A stretch of 37,252 bases of DNA from Gemmatimonadota bacterium. GTDB taxonomy: Bacteria; Gemmatimonadota; Gemmatimonadetes; Gemmatimonadales; GWC2-71-9. The DNA lies in assembly GCA_003222055.1 (NCBI GenBank), contig QHUT01000073.1, positions 1 to 37,252 on the forward strand. The letters are read 5' to 3'. The notes below the pieces were generated by a model, which saw only the letters and a program-made list of their open reading frames with translations, had not been told where the DNA came from and ran no database searches. The translations under genes were made by a program, and so were the position numbers. Shown here in pieces: positions 1 to 8,779 of this stretch (within the stretch, counting starts at the first letter, position 1; the number at the start of each line of letters is the position of its first letter).

Positions 1-1211
1 GCCTGACGATTCTCGAGCAGGAAGTATTCACCCCGAGGGTTCGATCCAGAGACCGGAAGGTAGAACGCCGTGTCAGAAGTCGGTGCCGCGCCGAAGCTGT
101 GGGTGCCAGCGCTTCCGAGCGGCACGATCGTCACCCAGCCCAGCTGGCTGAGCGACCACGCGTCCATGCGCGATGGGCTGAGGGGCGATGCCCAGTTGCC
201 GGTGCCCATGAGGCTCCACTCCCCGACGCCTTGACTGGTGTAGCGGGTATCGTACAGATCGGGCAGCCCGAACCCGTGGCCGGTCTCGTGCACCACTGTC
301 CCCACCGGCATGATCTGGCTCGGGTCGCAACCGTCCAGACCGCCCACGCCGCTGTCGAGGATGTAGTCCGCGACCTTGATAGGCACACCCTGACTGTTCA
401 CGGAGTGCGTTGTGTAGGGCACGACGATGTTCAATGCGTTCTTCAGGTAGGAGCGGCGCGGCCAGAGGTGGTTGTTCGTGGCGCCGCCGCAGGCGCCGTC
501 GACGGCGGGGTGAATAAAGGCCACGAGATCGACGTAGCCATCGCCGTCGGAGTCGTATTGCGTCCAGTCCACCTGATTATCTAGCTTGCGCAGCGCCTCC
601 CGTAACCCGGCCTGCATCCGCGCCCACGCCTCCGAACTGAACAGCCCGTTGCAGTTCGTGGTGCCGAAGGAACTCCCGCTGCACGTGCCCGGGACACCGG
701 TGTAGGTCACTTCGTTGGAGTCGAGCGCTGCATACCCGTAGGATTGACCCTGCACGCTCAGGAGACCGTTCGACATCTGCTCGTAGAAGGAGCGGTACGT
801 GTACGGACGGCCAGCGGAGGCGCCCGTGGGGGAGGCCGCGAACAGCACCTGATTGTACTGGGTAGCGTTGCGCAGCTCCGTCGCAGGCGTGTCCTTGAAC
901 TTGAAGAGGATCGCCGGGACCCGGAGCACGCCGGACACCGCCGCACTCGAGGCGAGCGGCACGCCGGCGGCGAGCGACGCACCGGCGGCCGCCATCGGGG
1001 CGTTCAGGGCGCCGAAGCTGCGGCGCGACAGGAGTTTCGCCCGCAGCGCACGCACCGCGCGGGCCTGGCGACGCCACACGCCGTCCTTGCGGAAATCGAG
1101 TCCCTTGATTTCGCGGCGAATCCGAGGAGGAGGCGCCTGCTGAGCCCCAGTCGCCCCGGGCACGCTCAGCGCACAGACCACGGCCACCAACACCAGCGAA
1201 CGGGGCGTCAC
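1..1211 (-). CDS. Secreted M6-type zinc metallopeptidase (C-terminus outside window)
   Basis: Partial gene: the frame is open from a GTG at 1211 to the window edge, giving about 403 residues of N-terminal sequence. A GAGG ribosome binding site lies about 7 nt upstream of the GTG. The first residues form a signal peptide (hydrophobic LVLVAVVCALSV then GATGAQQ), so the product is exported. Near residue 306 it carries HETGHGFGLPD, the HExxHxxGxxD zinc-binding motif, followed by SLMGTGNW, the Met-turn-like motif typical of M6 (immune inhibitor A-like) domains. A DSDGDGYVD stretch before it looks like a calcium-binding loop. Expected role is extracellular proteolysis. The missing C-terminus would show whether a sorting or cell-surface domain follows. 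The family call rests on motifs and is fairly sure. Confidence 0.85.
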   Translation of the reverse strand, partial: MTPRSLVLVAVVCALSVPGATGAQQAPPPRIRREIKGLDFRKDGVWRRQARAVRALRAKLLSRRSFGALNAPMAAAGASLAAGVPLASSAAVSGVLRVPAILFKFKDTPATELRNATQYNQVLFAASPTGASAGRPYTYRSFYEQMSNGLLSVQGQSYGYAALDSNEVTYTGVPGTCSGSSFGTTNCNGLFSSEAWARMQAGLREALRKLDNQVDWTQYDSDGDGYVDLVAFIHPAVDGACGGATNNHLWPRRSYLKNALNIVVPYTTHSVNSQGVPIKVADYILDSGVGGLDGCDPSQIMPVGTVVHETGHGFGLPDLYDTRYTSQGVGEWSLMGTGNWASPLSPSRMDAWSLSQLGWVTIVPLGSAGTHSFGAAPTSDTAFYLPVSGSNPRGEYFLLENRQ

Positions 1212-1259
1212 GGGAAATCCTCGGAGCGTGAGCGGGAACCGGCGGCTACGGCAATGCGC

Positions 1260-2654
1260 CTAAGCCGGCGACGTCGGCGGGGCTGTGTCATGCCTCATAC
1301 GGCGACCCGCGAGTAGTACCCCAAGAAGCATGAATCCGACCACGCCGCCGACAACTTTCGCCCGGTAGAGCCACGGCAGCGCTTCATCGGCCGGGGTGAC
1401 GAAGCCGAGCACGATGGAGAAGAGGACAGCGGCGGACCCGACCAGCCCGGCCAGAGCCGTCGTGACCGTCCGCTGGCGACGCAGCCGCAGGTACGCCAGA
1501 AATAGATACAGATAGGGGATGAAAAACAGGATCAGGGTGGTCTGCGTGAGCACCAGATAGGCGTTCTTCACCGTCGTGCCGACGAGACTCGCGATTACGA
1601 AGACCGTCGCAATCGCACCCTGAACGAGCAGCCCGACGTACGGCGTCTGCCACAGCGGATGGATCCGCCCGAACACCGCGGGCAAGGCGCCATCCACGCC
1701 CGCGACATACGGCAGCCGCGCAGAGCCCGCGAGCCATGCGCCTACACCACCCAGGTTCCCCAGCACGAGCAGGATGGCGACGATTGCCGCCACCGGCGCG
1801 AGCCAGCCCGCGCCGAGCCGCTCGACCAGGGCGGCGGTCGCCTGCGGCATGCCGTTGGTGATGCTCACGGTGTCGTGCGGCAGGGCGACCAGCATGGCCG
1901 CCGTTCCGAGGACGTACATCGCGACGATCGCGAGCCCCGAGACCGCGATGCCGCGGCGCAGGGTGCGCGCGGGGTCGTGGATCTCGTCGCCCAGCGTGGG
2001 CGCCAGCTCGAGCCCGGCGAAGGCGAACGTCATGGTGGCGAACAGGTTGATGGACTGCAGGTCGAGGGTTGCAGGAACCAGGCCGCGTGCGGTGACGGGC
2101 GTCGCGCTGCCGTGCGTCGTGAGCGACCAGATCGCGAGCACCACGAAAATGAGCCCCGGCAGCCACGTGCCGTGGCCGCCCAGATTCTGTAGCCGCTTTC
2201 CCACGCGCAGGCCCACGACGTTCATGCCCACCGCCAGCCATAGCCCGGCGAGCGACAGCGCCGCGATGAACACGTTGTTGTCGCCCAGGTGCACGAAGCG
2301 CGGGCCGGCGGCGTACGCGGCGATCGCCGCCGTGGTGACGAGCAGCGATGGGAAGTAAAACAGGTTGTTGACCCAGTACCCCCATCCGGCCATGAAGCCA
2401 TGCAGCGGCCCGAAGGCGCGCCGCACCCACCGATAAATGCCCCCCGCGCCCGGATCGATGTCGGCGAGCTCCCGTACCGCGATCGCCGACGGCAGGAAGA
2501 AGACCACCATCGCGAGCAGCCAAAATCCCAGGCTCGCAAGCCCGAACTGGCTCGCCGCCGTGGTCAGCCAGCGGAGCCCGACGATCGCGCTGATGTTGAA
2601 CAGCACCACGTCGCGCAGCCGCATGACCCGAGGGAGCTGGTCCGGCGCGGTCAC
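1260..2654 (-). CDS. APC-superfamily amino acid permease
   Basis: A 464-residue inner-membrane protein with about 12 hydrophobic segments. The N-terminal stretch MRLRDVVLFNISAIVGLRWL and the following PGAGGIYRWVRRAFG, with GWGYWVNNLFYFP, match the amino acid-polyamine-organocation (APC) permease pattern, in which helix 1 and helix 6 line the substrate site. The substrate cannot be told from sequence; amino acids or polyamines are usual. The start is GTG at 2654, which overlaps the TGA stop of the upstream PAP2 gene in a 4-nt GTGA junction, so the two are probably translationally coupled. It ends 48 bp before the peptidase start. Transmembrane topology was judged by eye only. Confidence 0.85.
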   Translation of the reverse strand: MTAPDQLPRVMRLRDVVLFNISAIVGLRWLTTAASQFGLASLGFWLLAMVVFFLPSAIAVRELADIDPGAGGIYRWVRRAFGPLHGFMAGWGYWVNNLFYFPSLLVTTAAIAAYAAGPRFVHLGDNNVFIAALSLAGLWLAVGMNVVGLRVGKRLQNLGGHGTWLPGLIFVVLAIWSLTTHGSATPVTARGLVPATLDLQSINLFATMTFAFAGLELAPTLGDEIHDPARTLRRGIAVSGLAIVAMYVLGTAAMLVALPHDTVSITNGMPQATAALVERLGAGWLAPVAAIVAILLVLGNLGGVGAWLAGSARLPYVAGVDGALPAVFGRIHPLWQTPYVGLLVQGAIATVFVIASLVGTTVKNAYLVLTQTTLILFFIPYLYLFLAYLRLRRQRTVTTALAGLVGSAAVLFSIVLGFVTPADEALPWLYRAKVVGGVVGFMLLGVLLAGRRMRHDTAPPTSPA

Positions 2655-3361
2655 GGCTCGGTCGGATGCACCTTCGCCGCCAGCCAGCCGATGCCCGTGC
2701 CGAGCGCCGCTCCACCCGCGACGTCCGTCGGGAAGTGCTTGCCCGCGGAAACGCGCAACGCCGCCACACCGAGCGACGCGGCATACAGCAGTACGGCATT
2801 GCGGGTGCGGTGCGGCAACCGCTCCCGCCCGGCCATCACGACGTACGCGGTGGTCGCGGCGAAGGCGAGCGCCGCGTGCCCCGAGGGGAAGGAGCGTCGG
2901 CTGTCCCGGTCGGAAGCCGCCGCCGCCGCGTCGGCCGTGTAGAGCACCGGCCGGCTACGGTGGGCGAGCACCTTGAGCCATTGCGACGTCGCCAGCGACC
3001 AGGCGAGTGCGTTCGCGTACACCGCCGCGTGGCCGCGCACCTGAGCCGGGGTCGCCCCAGCGAGCGACGCGAGGCCCGAGCCGGCGACGACGCCCGCGAG
3101 CAACACGCTGCTCGCCGTCCCGGCGGACCCCGAGAACGTGTGGAGCGCGGCGCGATCGATGCCGGGCAGCGAGACGGGGTCGCACGGCAGCGCGCACGGC
3201 GGCGGGCCGTGGGGGAGCCCCGCAGCGTAGGGGATGATGGACAGCCCGCCGGCCGCCACGACCGACGCCGCATCCCACCAGCCGACGCGATACGAAACCT
3301 GCGCCGCCGCCGGTCGCGCGGCGACGGTGCACAGAGTGATCGCCACGACAAGCCGGCGCAT
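2651..3361 (-). CDS. Secreted PAP2-family phosphatase
   Basis: A 236-residue protein with an N-terminal signal sequence ending in AAAQ. It holds the three PAP2 (type 2 phosphatidic acid phosphatase) motifs: KVLAHRSRP (motif 1), SFPSGH (motif 2) and RVSAGKHFPTD (motif 3, with the catalytic His). Family members remove phosphate from lipid or isoprenoid phosphates or from soluble phosphoesters in the periplasm. It is divergent from the ceramide operon, with 147 bp between the starts, so a role in recycling a lipid phosphate is possible but unproven. It is coupled by a GTGA overlap to the downstream permease. The ATG at 3361 has no strong ribosome binding site. Confidence 0.85.
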   Translation of the reverse strand: MRRLVVAITLCTVAARPAAAQVSYRVGWWDAASVVAAGGLSIIPYAAGLPHGPPPCALPCDPVSLPGIDRAALHTFSGSAGTASSVLLAGVVAGSGLASLAGATPAQVRGHAAVYANALAWSLATSQWLKVLAHRSRPVLYTADAAAAASDRDSRRSFPSGHAALAFAATTAYVVMAGRERLPHRTRNAVLLYAASLGVAALRVSAGKHFPTDVAGGAALGTGIGWLAAKVHPTEP

Positions 3362-3442
3362 GCAGGTTCTCGTTCGAAACGGGCGGTCTTCAACTTACGT
3401 ACCGTGGCAGATCGGTGCTCAAGGGTCGCATCTCTCGTCCCC

Positions 3443-3471
3443 TTGCGGTTTTAGATCACCGCCACTAGCAT
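3443..3471 (+). promoter_or_regulatory. Candidate sigma70-type promoter for the ceramide operon
   Basis: TTGCGG at 3443-3448 and TAGCAT at 3466-3471 are separated by 17 bp and lie 37 bp upstream of the GTG of the serine palmitoyltransferase gene, in the divergent intergenic region. The match is partial, and the family of sigma factors in this organism is unknown. This is a prediction only. Confidence 0.35.
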
Positions 3472-3508
3472 GTAGGCTGCATTTTCCCATCACCGCCCTG
3501 GGGGCCCC

Positions 3509-4714
3509 GTGAACACCGAGACCCTGCAGCACGTCGCATTGTTCGACAAGTGCAAGACCTTCACCAAGGCCCGGGAACTGCAGGCCGTGGGCTTGTACCC
3601 GTACTTCCGGCCCATTTCCCACTCCGAAGACACCGTCGTCGTCATTGAAGGCAAAGAGCGGATCATGATGGGCTCCAACAACTATCTGGGGCTCACGCAT
3701 CATCCGGCGGTGCTCGCGGCGGCGAAGCAGGCGCTCGAGCGCTATGGGTCTGGCTGCACCGGCAGCCGGCTCCTGAACGGCACGCTGGACTTGCACGAGC
3801 GGCTCGAGCAGGAGCTGGCGCAGTTCTTCGGGAAAGAAGCGTGTCTGGTCTTCTCGACCGGCTACCAGGCGAACCTGGGGCTGATTTCGGGGCTGGTGGG
3901 TCGGGGCGACGTGGTGTTCCTCGACAAGCTCGACCATGCGTCGATCGTGGACGGCGCCAAGATGTCCTACGGCGAGACGGTGCGCTTCAACCACGGCGAC
4001 CTGGCGCAGCTCGAGCGCAAGCTGCAGCAGGTGCCGGGGGGCACCGGGATCATGGTCATCGTCGACGGCGTCTACTCCATGGAGGGAGACATCGCCGACG
4101 TGCCCGGCCTGCTCAAGATCTGTCAGAAGTACGGGGCGGCGCTCGCGCTCGACGATGCGCACGCCGTGGGCGTGCTCGGCCCCCACGGCGACGGCACGGC
4201 GGCGCACTTCGGCCTCACCGACGAGGTGGATATCATCGTCGGGACGTTCTCCAAGTCGCTCGCCTCGATCGGCGGCTTCGCGGCGGGCTCGGAGAGCGTC
4301 ATCCATTTCCTGAAGCACAACTCCCGACCGCTGATCTTCACGGCCGCGCTGCCGCCGGCGAACACGGCGGGCGTGCTCGCCTCCCTGGACATCCTGCAGC
4401 GCGAGCCCGAGCGGCGCGAGTGCTTGTGGCAGAACACGCGGCGGCTCCAGAACGGCCTGCGCTCGGTCGGCTTCGACATCGGCCCGACCGAGACGCCGAT
4501 CGTACCGGTGCTCATCGGCCCCCTCGAGAAGACGTTCCTGTTCTGGCGGAAGCTGTTCGAAGCGGGTGTGTTCACCAACCCGGTGGTGCCGCCCGCCGTG
4601 CCGCCCTCGCATTGCCGGCTGCGCACCAGCCTGATGGCGACGCACACGGCGCAGCAGATCGACCATGCGTTGGAGGTGTTCGCCCGGCTCGGCAAAGAGC
4701 TGGGGGTCATCTGA
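3509..4714 (+). CDS. spt: Serine palmitoyltransferase (alpha-oxoamine synthase family)
   Basis: A 401-residue PLP enzyme of the alpha-oxoamine synthase family (SPT, KBL, BioF, ALAS). Visible motifs are [12 protein letters not shown] near residue 82, the cofactor-stacking His143 in LDHAS, DDAHAVG at 215-221, and TFSKS with the Schiff-base lysine K249. Fold and length do not separate SPT from glycine C-acetyltransferase or BioF. The call rests on the next two genes, which are the bacterial ceramide synthase and ceramide reductase types. The reaction would be L-serine plus a long acyl thioester to 3-ketosphinganine, the committed step of sphingolipid synthesis in the cytoplasm. No dedicated acyl carrier protein is present here. 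The start is GTG at 3509 after a G-rich stretch. It is first in a four-gene operon with 4-nt overlaps. Confidence 0.85.
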   Translation: MNTETLQHVALFDKCKTFTKARELQAVGLYPYFRPISHSEDTVVVIEGKERIMMGSNNYLGLTHHPAVLAAAKQALERYGSGCTGSRLLNGTLDLHERLEQELAQFFGKEACLVFSTGYQANLGLISGLVGRGDVVFLDKLDHASIVDGAKMSYGETVRFNHGDLAQLERKLQQVPGGTGIMVIVDGVYSMEGDIADVPGLLKICQKYGAALALDDAHAVGVLGPHGDGTAAHFGLTDEVDIIVGTFSKSLASIGGFAAGSESVIHFLKHNSRPLIFTAALPPANTAGVLASLDILQREPERRECLWQNTRRLQNGLRSVGFDIGPTETPIVPVLIGPLEKTFLFWRKLFEAGVFTNPVVPPAVPPSHCRLRTSLMATHTAQQIDHALEVFARLGKELGVI

Positions 4715-5823
4715 GCCTTCCGGAGATCGCGCCCGTCACCGACGGGCGCGGTCTCGCGCAGTTCGTCGCCTTCCCCTACGACCACTACCGCGGCGACCCG
4801 CTCTGGGTGCCGCAACTGCGGATGGACGTCCGCACCCTGCTCACCCCGGGCAAGAACCCGTTCTTCCAGCACGCCCAGGCGCAATACTTCCTGGCGCGGG
4901 TCAACGGGAGGACGGTCGGGCGGATCGCGGCCATCAAGAACGACGCGCACACCCGTGAGCACGGCGACCGGGTCGGGTTCTACGGCTTCTTCGAGTGCAT
5001 CGACGATCCGACGCCGGCGCGGGCGCTGTTCGACACCGCCGCCACCTGGCTGCGCGCGCGTGGCATGCGGGTGATGCGCGGGCCCATGAGCCCGTCCATC
5101 AACGACGAGTGCGGACTGCTGGTGGCGGGCTTCGACACGCCGCCCACCCTGATGATGCCTCACAACCCGCCCTACTACGTCGGCCTGCACGAGGGCTACG
5201 GCTTCGCCAAGGCGAAAGACCTGCTCGCCTTCGAGAGCCCCAACGCCCAGATGCCCGAGCGGATCGCGCGCGCGGCCACGGTGATCGCGGAGCGCAAGAG
5301 CATCACGCTGCGGCCGTTGAACATGAAGCGCTTCAAGCAGGAAGTAGAGCTCGTCAAGGCGCTCTACAATCAGGCGTGGGAGAAGAACTGGGGGTTCGTT
5401 CCCCTCACCGACGCGGAGATCGACCACCTGGCCAAGCAGCTCAAGCCGATCGTCGAGCCCGACCTGGTGTGCTTCGCGGAGCGGCAAGGCGCGGTGATCG
5501 GATTCGCCGTGGCCCTCCCCGATTTCAACGTCGCCCTCAAGCACAATCCCTCGGGGCGCCTGTACGGCCTGCCGAAGGTCCTCTGGCATGCGCGCAAGAT
5601 TCATCGCTGTCGCATCCTCCTGCTCGGCACCCTGAAGGAGTATCGCATGAGCGGAGTGGACGCCCTCATGTACCACTGGATCTGGACCAAGGGCGCGACC
5701 CACGGCTATCACTGGGGCGAGGGAGGCTGGATCCTCGAGGACAACGTCCCCATGGTCAACGCCGCGGTGCAGCTCGGGTTTCGTCCGTACAAGACGTACC
5801 GGATCTACGACAAGCCGCTGTGA
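4711..5823 (+). CDS. bcerS: Bacterial ceramide synthase (GNAT-like N-acyltransferase)
   Basis: A protein of about 370 residues resembling the GNAT-fold ceramide synthase described in Caulobacter, which N-acylates the sphingoid base. N-terminally it has [16 protein letters not shown], then GRIAAIKN and a FGFFEC-like segment, which here reads [11 protein letters not shown] (first GNAT domain). A second half contains [18 protein letters not shown] and ends with [21 protein letters not shown]. It lies directly between spt and cerR, which strongly supports the role. No ATG, GTG or TTG is in frame near the conserved N-terminus. The best start is CTG at 4711, overlapping the spt TGA as CTGA, with GGGGG 4 nt upstream. 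The next standard start (GTG at about 4786) would cut into conserved sequence. The exact start is therefore uncertain. Confidence 0.8.
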   Translation: MSLPEIAPVTDGRGLAQFVAFPYDHYRGDPLWVPQLRMDVRTLLTPGKNPFFQHAQAQYFLARVNGRTVGRIAAIKNDAHTREHGDRVGFYGFFECIDDPTPARALFDTAATWLRARGMRVMRGPMSPSINDECGLLVAGFDTPPTLMMPHNPPYYVGLHEGYGFAKAKDLLAFESPNAQMPERIARAATVIAERKSITLRPLNMKRFKQEVELVKALYNQAWEKNWGFVPLTDAEIDHLAKQLKPIVEPDLVCFAERQGAVIGFAVALPDFNVALKHNPSGRLYGLPKVLWHARKIHRCRILLLGTLKEYRMSGVDALMYHWIWTKGATHGYHWGEGGWILEDNVPMVNAAVQLGFRPYKTYRIYDKPL

Positions 5824-6785
5824 AGGCGTTCGTCACCGGCGGGACGGGTTTCGTCGGGGCGCACCTGGTCCGGGCGCTTCGCGCCCAGGGCGACGCGGTG
5901 ACGTGCCTGGTTCGTAGCCCCGCCAAGGCGCAGGCGCTGGGATGGGCCGACGTTCGCCTGGTCCGAGGCGACTTGGACGACGCACGGGCGCTGCGCGATG
6001 GGTGCACCGGCGTGGAAGTGATCTACCACGTCGCGGGACGCATCAGCGCGCGCGGTCTCGACGAGTTCATGCGCGCCAACCGCGACGGCACGGCCAATGT
6101 GCTGGAAGCCGCGGCCGAGCAGCCGCCGCGGCGCTTCGTGCTGGTGTCGTCGCTCGCGGCTGCCGGGCCGACGCAGCCGGGGGCGCCCGTCGACGAGACG
6201 CGGCCGCCCTCCCCCGTCACGCCGTACGGCCAGAGCAAGCTCGCCGCGGAGGTGCTGGTGCGGGCGATGGCGTTCCCCTGGACCATCGTGCGCCCGCCGA
6301 CCGTGTACGGCGAGCGGGATCGCGAGGTGCTCAAGCTGTTCAAGCTGGCGCGGCTCGGGCTCGCCCCGGTGTTCGGTGATGGATCCCAGGAGCTGTCGGT
6401 CATCTACGCGGGGGATCTCGCGGCCGCGCTGGTGGCGGCCGCCGCGCCCGCCGCGGCAAATCGGGTGTACTACGCCGCGCACCCCGCGGCGACGACGAGC
6501 CGCGCGCTGGTGCGGGCGATCGGGCGCGCGGTCGGCCGAGAGCCCCGCGTCGTATCGCTGCCGGCCCCACTGGTCAGGGGCTTGTTGTGGACGATCGGCT
6601 CGGTGGCGCACCTCGCGGGCCGGGCGACGCTGCTCTCGTCGGACAAGGCGGCCGAGTTTCTCGCCCCCGCGTGGACCTGCCGCCCCGACGCGCTGATGCG
6701 CGACACGGGATGGCGGCCCGATACCGACCTCGAAACCGGATTGCGACGCACCGCGCAGTGGTACCGGAAAGAGGGGTGGCTGTGA
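5820..6785 (+). CDS. cerR: Ceramide-pathway NAD(P)-dependent reductase CerR-type (extended SDR)
   Basis: A 321-residue extended short-chain dehydrogenase. VTGGTGFVG at the N-terminus is the dinucleotide-binding GxxGxxG loop, and YGQSK near residues 136-140 is the catalytic YxxxK. The C-terminal part (DTGWRPDTDLETGLRRT) is typical of epimerase-like SDRs acting on hydrophobic substrates. In Caulobacter an epimerase-like SDR, CerR, reduces the 3-keto group during ceramide formation, and this gene follows bcerS with a GTGA overlap. On sequence alone it could be any NAD-dependent epimerase or 3-beta-HSD-like enzyme; the operon position decides the call. The start is GTG at 5820. Confidence 0.8.
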   Translation: MKAFVTGGTGFVGAHLVRALRAQGDAVTCLVRSPAKAQALGWADVRLVRGDLDDARALRDGCTGVEVIYHVAGRISARGLDEFMRANRDGTANVLEAAAEQPPRRFVLVSSLAAAGPTQPGAPVDETRPPSPVTPYGQSKLAAEVLVRAMAFPWTIVRPPTVYGERDREVLKLFKLARLGLAPVFGDGSQELSVIYAGDLAAALVAAAAPAAANRVYYAAHPAATTSRALVRAIGRAVGREPRVVSLPAPLVRGLLWTIGSVAHLAGRATLLSSDKAAEFLAPAWTCRPDALMRDTGWRPDTDLETGLRRTAQWYRKEGWL

Positions 6786-7744
6786 GCACGTTGCACGACG
6801 CCAGGACGCCACGTCTCACGACGCTGCTTGCAACGTTGCGTCGTGGCGTCGTGGAACGCCTCGAAGCGGTGGACGTCGTCACCCTCGTCTACGTCGCCGT
6901 CGCGACGGCGGCGGTCCTCGCGTTTTCGGGTCACGACCACGCCGGCTGGGACCTGCTGCTCACCGCGCACGCCCAGATCCTGATCCTGGTGCTGATCGCT
7001 CCCGCAGCCCGGCAGGCGGGCCCCGTGGGTCGATTCCTGGGCGACTGGTACCCCATGCTGCTCCTGGGAGGGCTGTACGCGGAGGTCGGCGTGCTGAACG
7101 TGGACCTCGCGTACCAGCACGACCTGGCCGTCCAGCGGCTAGAGGTGTGGGCGTTCGGCTCCCAGCTCTCGTATCGCTGGATCCGCGAGATGCCGAATCC
7201 GCTGCTCTCGTGGTTTCTCCACGGCTGTTATCTCGCGTACTACGCCATCCTGTACGCCTCGCCGCTCGGGCTGTGGCTGAGCGGACGCCGCAGCGCGGCG
7301 CGACGCACGATCTTCGCCGTGATGGTCACCTTCTATCTGTGCTACGTGGTGTTTCTGTTCTTCCCGGTGGCGGGCCCGCGCTACGCGTTCGATCTCGCGC
7401 ACAACGCGGCGACGAGGGTCTGGCCGGCGCGCGCGACGCAGTGGCTGCTCGATCGAGGCGACTCATGGGGGGCGGCCTTTCCGTCTTCACACGTCGCGGC
7501 GGCGGTCGTCGCCGCCGTGTGCGCGCTGCGGTACTGGCGTCGCCTAGGACTGGTGCTCACGCCGTTCACGATCGGGCTGGTGCTGTCGGTGGTGTACGGT
7601 CAGTTTCACTACGCGGTGGATGCGGTCGCGGGCCTCATCGTGGCGGGCGCGGTGCTTGCCTCGCACACCATCTACTACGCGACGGCCCCCGCCGCCGCAC
7701 CGGCCGCTCTCGCCGAGCGCGGGCTCGAAACCGGGCGGGCCTAA
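6782..7744 (+). CDS. Membrane PAP2 protein resembling AUR1/inositol-phosphorylceramide synthase
   Basis: A 320-residue multi-pass membrane protein. After several hydrophobic segments it has FFPVAGPRY (motif typical of AUR1-type proteins), [11 protein letters not shown] near residue 235 (the SxH core of PAP2 motif 2) and [13 protein letters not shown] near residue 276 (motif 3 His and Asp). Fungal AUR1 and its Bacteroidetes relatives use this fold to move a phosphoryl headgroup from a phospholipid to ceramide. Position as the fourth gene of the ceramide operon, with a GTGA overlap at cerR, supports headgroup transfer to ceramide. The headgroup could be inositol-phosphate or something else. A plain lipid phosphatase is the alternative. 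Its TAA stop overlaps the stop of the convergent gene. Confidence 0.75.
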   Translation: MSTLHDARTPRLTTLLATLRRGVVERLEAVDVVTLVYVAVATAAVLAFSGHDHAGWDLLLTAHAQILILVLIAPAARQAGPVGRFLGDWYPMLLLGGLYAEVGVLNVDLAYQHDLAVQRLEVWAFGSQLSYRWIREMPNPLLSWFLHGCYLAYYAILYASPLGLWLSGRRSAARRTIFAVMVTFYLCYVVFLFFPVAGPRYAFDLAHNAATRVWPARATQWLLDRGDSWGAAFPSSHVAAAVVAAVCALRYWRRLGLVLTPFTIGLVLSVVYGQFHYAVDAVAGLIVAGAVLASHTIYYATAPAAAPAALAERGLETGRA

Positions 7745-8343
7745 CCCCGGAGAGCGGCCGCGCGCGAGGCGACCGTGTCGAGATCGCCGCCCAGCGCGTC
7801 CATCTTCAGTTGGAAGCGGCAGTCGACGACCAGCAGGCCGACGACGTACGCCGTGAGGTTGACCAGGAAAATGACGTTGAAGATGAGCGGATACGGGAGC
7901 CACACGCCGAAGTAGAGGGCGAACCGTTTCACGCCGGGGTCGACTTGCGAGCGGTCCGCGATGCTCGTCATGAGCAGGATCGCCGCCAGCGCGAGGAGCA
8001 CGAGTTTCCACGGCGCGAGCCCCGCCCACCCGAAGCCGGCGAAGATCACAGCCTCCGAGAGCCGATCGACCCACGTGTCGAGCCGCCGTCCCGCCTCCGA
8101 CGCGAGGCCGTACTCCCGCGCGAGGCCGCCATCGATCCCGTCGAGCACCTGGCCCAGCGCCATCAGGCCGAGCCCCCAGCCCAGCCGCCCCGCCGCGACC
8201 GCTGCGCCCGCCGCCACGCTCGCGGCAAATGCCCCCCAGGTCACCTGCGCCGGCGACAGTCCGAGCGTCACGTGACAGAACCGCAACAACGGCCGGATTA
8301 CGCGATCGAGCGTCCGCCCGGCCGCCGGGGCGAAGTCAAACAC
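7741..8343 (-). CDS. CDP-alcohol phosphatidyltransferase (second copy, short)
   Basis: A 200-residue membrane enzyme with a perfect CDP-alcohol phosphatidyltransferase signature: in DGIDGGLAR followed by eight residues, then GRRLDTWVD, it matches D-x2-DG-x2-AR-x8-G-x3-D-x3-D, the two-metal active site. These enzymes displace CMP from a CDP-alcohol with an alcohol acceptor at the inner membrane. The substrate cannot be read from the sequence; headgroup or phosphatidylinositol-phosphate-like synthesis fits the neighbourhood. The start is GTG at 8343, overlapping the upstream gene by 8 nt. It is the last gene of the headgroup operon, and its TAG overlaps the stop of the ceramide operon. Confidence 0.85.
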   Translation of the reverse strand: MFDFAPAAGRTLDRVIRPLLRFCHVTLGLSPAQVTWGAFAASVAAGAAVAAGRLGWGLGLMALGQVLDGIDGGLAREYGLASEAGRRLDTWVDRLSEAVIFAGFGWAGLAPWKLVLLALAAILLMTSIADRSQVDPGVKRFALYFGVWLPYPLIFNVIFLVNLTAYVVGLLVVDCRFQLKMDALGGDLDTVASRAAALRG

Positions 8344-8779
8344 GATGCTGGAGCCAGTAGACGCCGACGTTGGCCACGAGCAGCACGGCGAAGCATATCC
8401 TTTCTTTCAGCTTGTCTGGAATGCCCGTCAGCCACCCGCGTGTGACCCAGAGAGAGTACGGGTAGAACGGCATCTTCTCGAACCGCACACTGTAATCCAT
8501 CGCCACGTGAATCGCGAAGAACAGGATCGGCAGCGGCGTTCCAAGAAATACGCACAACGGCACGATCCACAGGAGCGCCACGGGCTCCTGCAGCGAGGAG
8601 CGCCAGTAGTAGCCCCGTTTGTCCCGCAGGCCGACGGCGCGGAGGTAGAACGGCGCCTTGACGACGTGGTCGATGTCGGCGCCCATCCCGAACGCGTAGG
8701 CGAGCACTTTGTCCCGCCCCTCCAGACCCATCGCTTGCACCCCCAGCGTGGTGGCGAGGAAGTGCGTGAAGACCGTCAT
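8336..8779 (-). CDS. Small membrane protein with a GADIDH motif, YdjM/DUF457-like
   Basis: A 147-residue protein starting [18 protein letters not shown], with [16 protein letters not shown] near residue 33 and [11 protein letters not shown] further on. His and Asp placed next to hydrophobic helices recall the YdjM/DUF457 group of predicted membrane-bound metal hydrolases (H...PDIDH...H..D pattern), but the similarity is weak and is judged by eye. It starts with ATG at 8779 in an ATGA overlap with the upstream gene and overlaps the downstream CDP-alcohol transferase, so it belongs to the headgroup operon. A metal-dependent lipid hydrolase or an accessory subunit is possible. I do not claim a function. 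Confidence 0.6.
   Translation of the reverse strand: MTVFTHFLATTLGVQAMGLEGRDKVLAYAFGMGADIDHVVKAPFYLRAVGLRDKRGYYWRSSLQEPVALLWIVPLCVFLGTPLPILFFAIHVAMDYSVRFEKMPFYPYSLWVTRGWLTGIPDKLKERICFAVLLVANVGVYWLQHRV

Noticed and set aside
3362-3508. Riboswitch or small RNA in the gap before the ceramide operon
   Set aside because: I see no conserved riboswitch core or strong hairpin in these 147 bases, only a weak promoter candidate.
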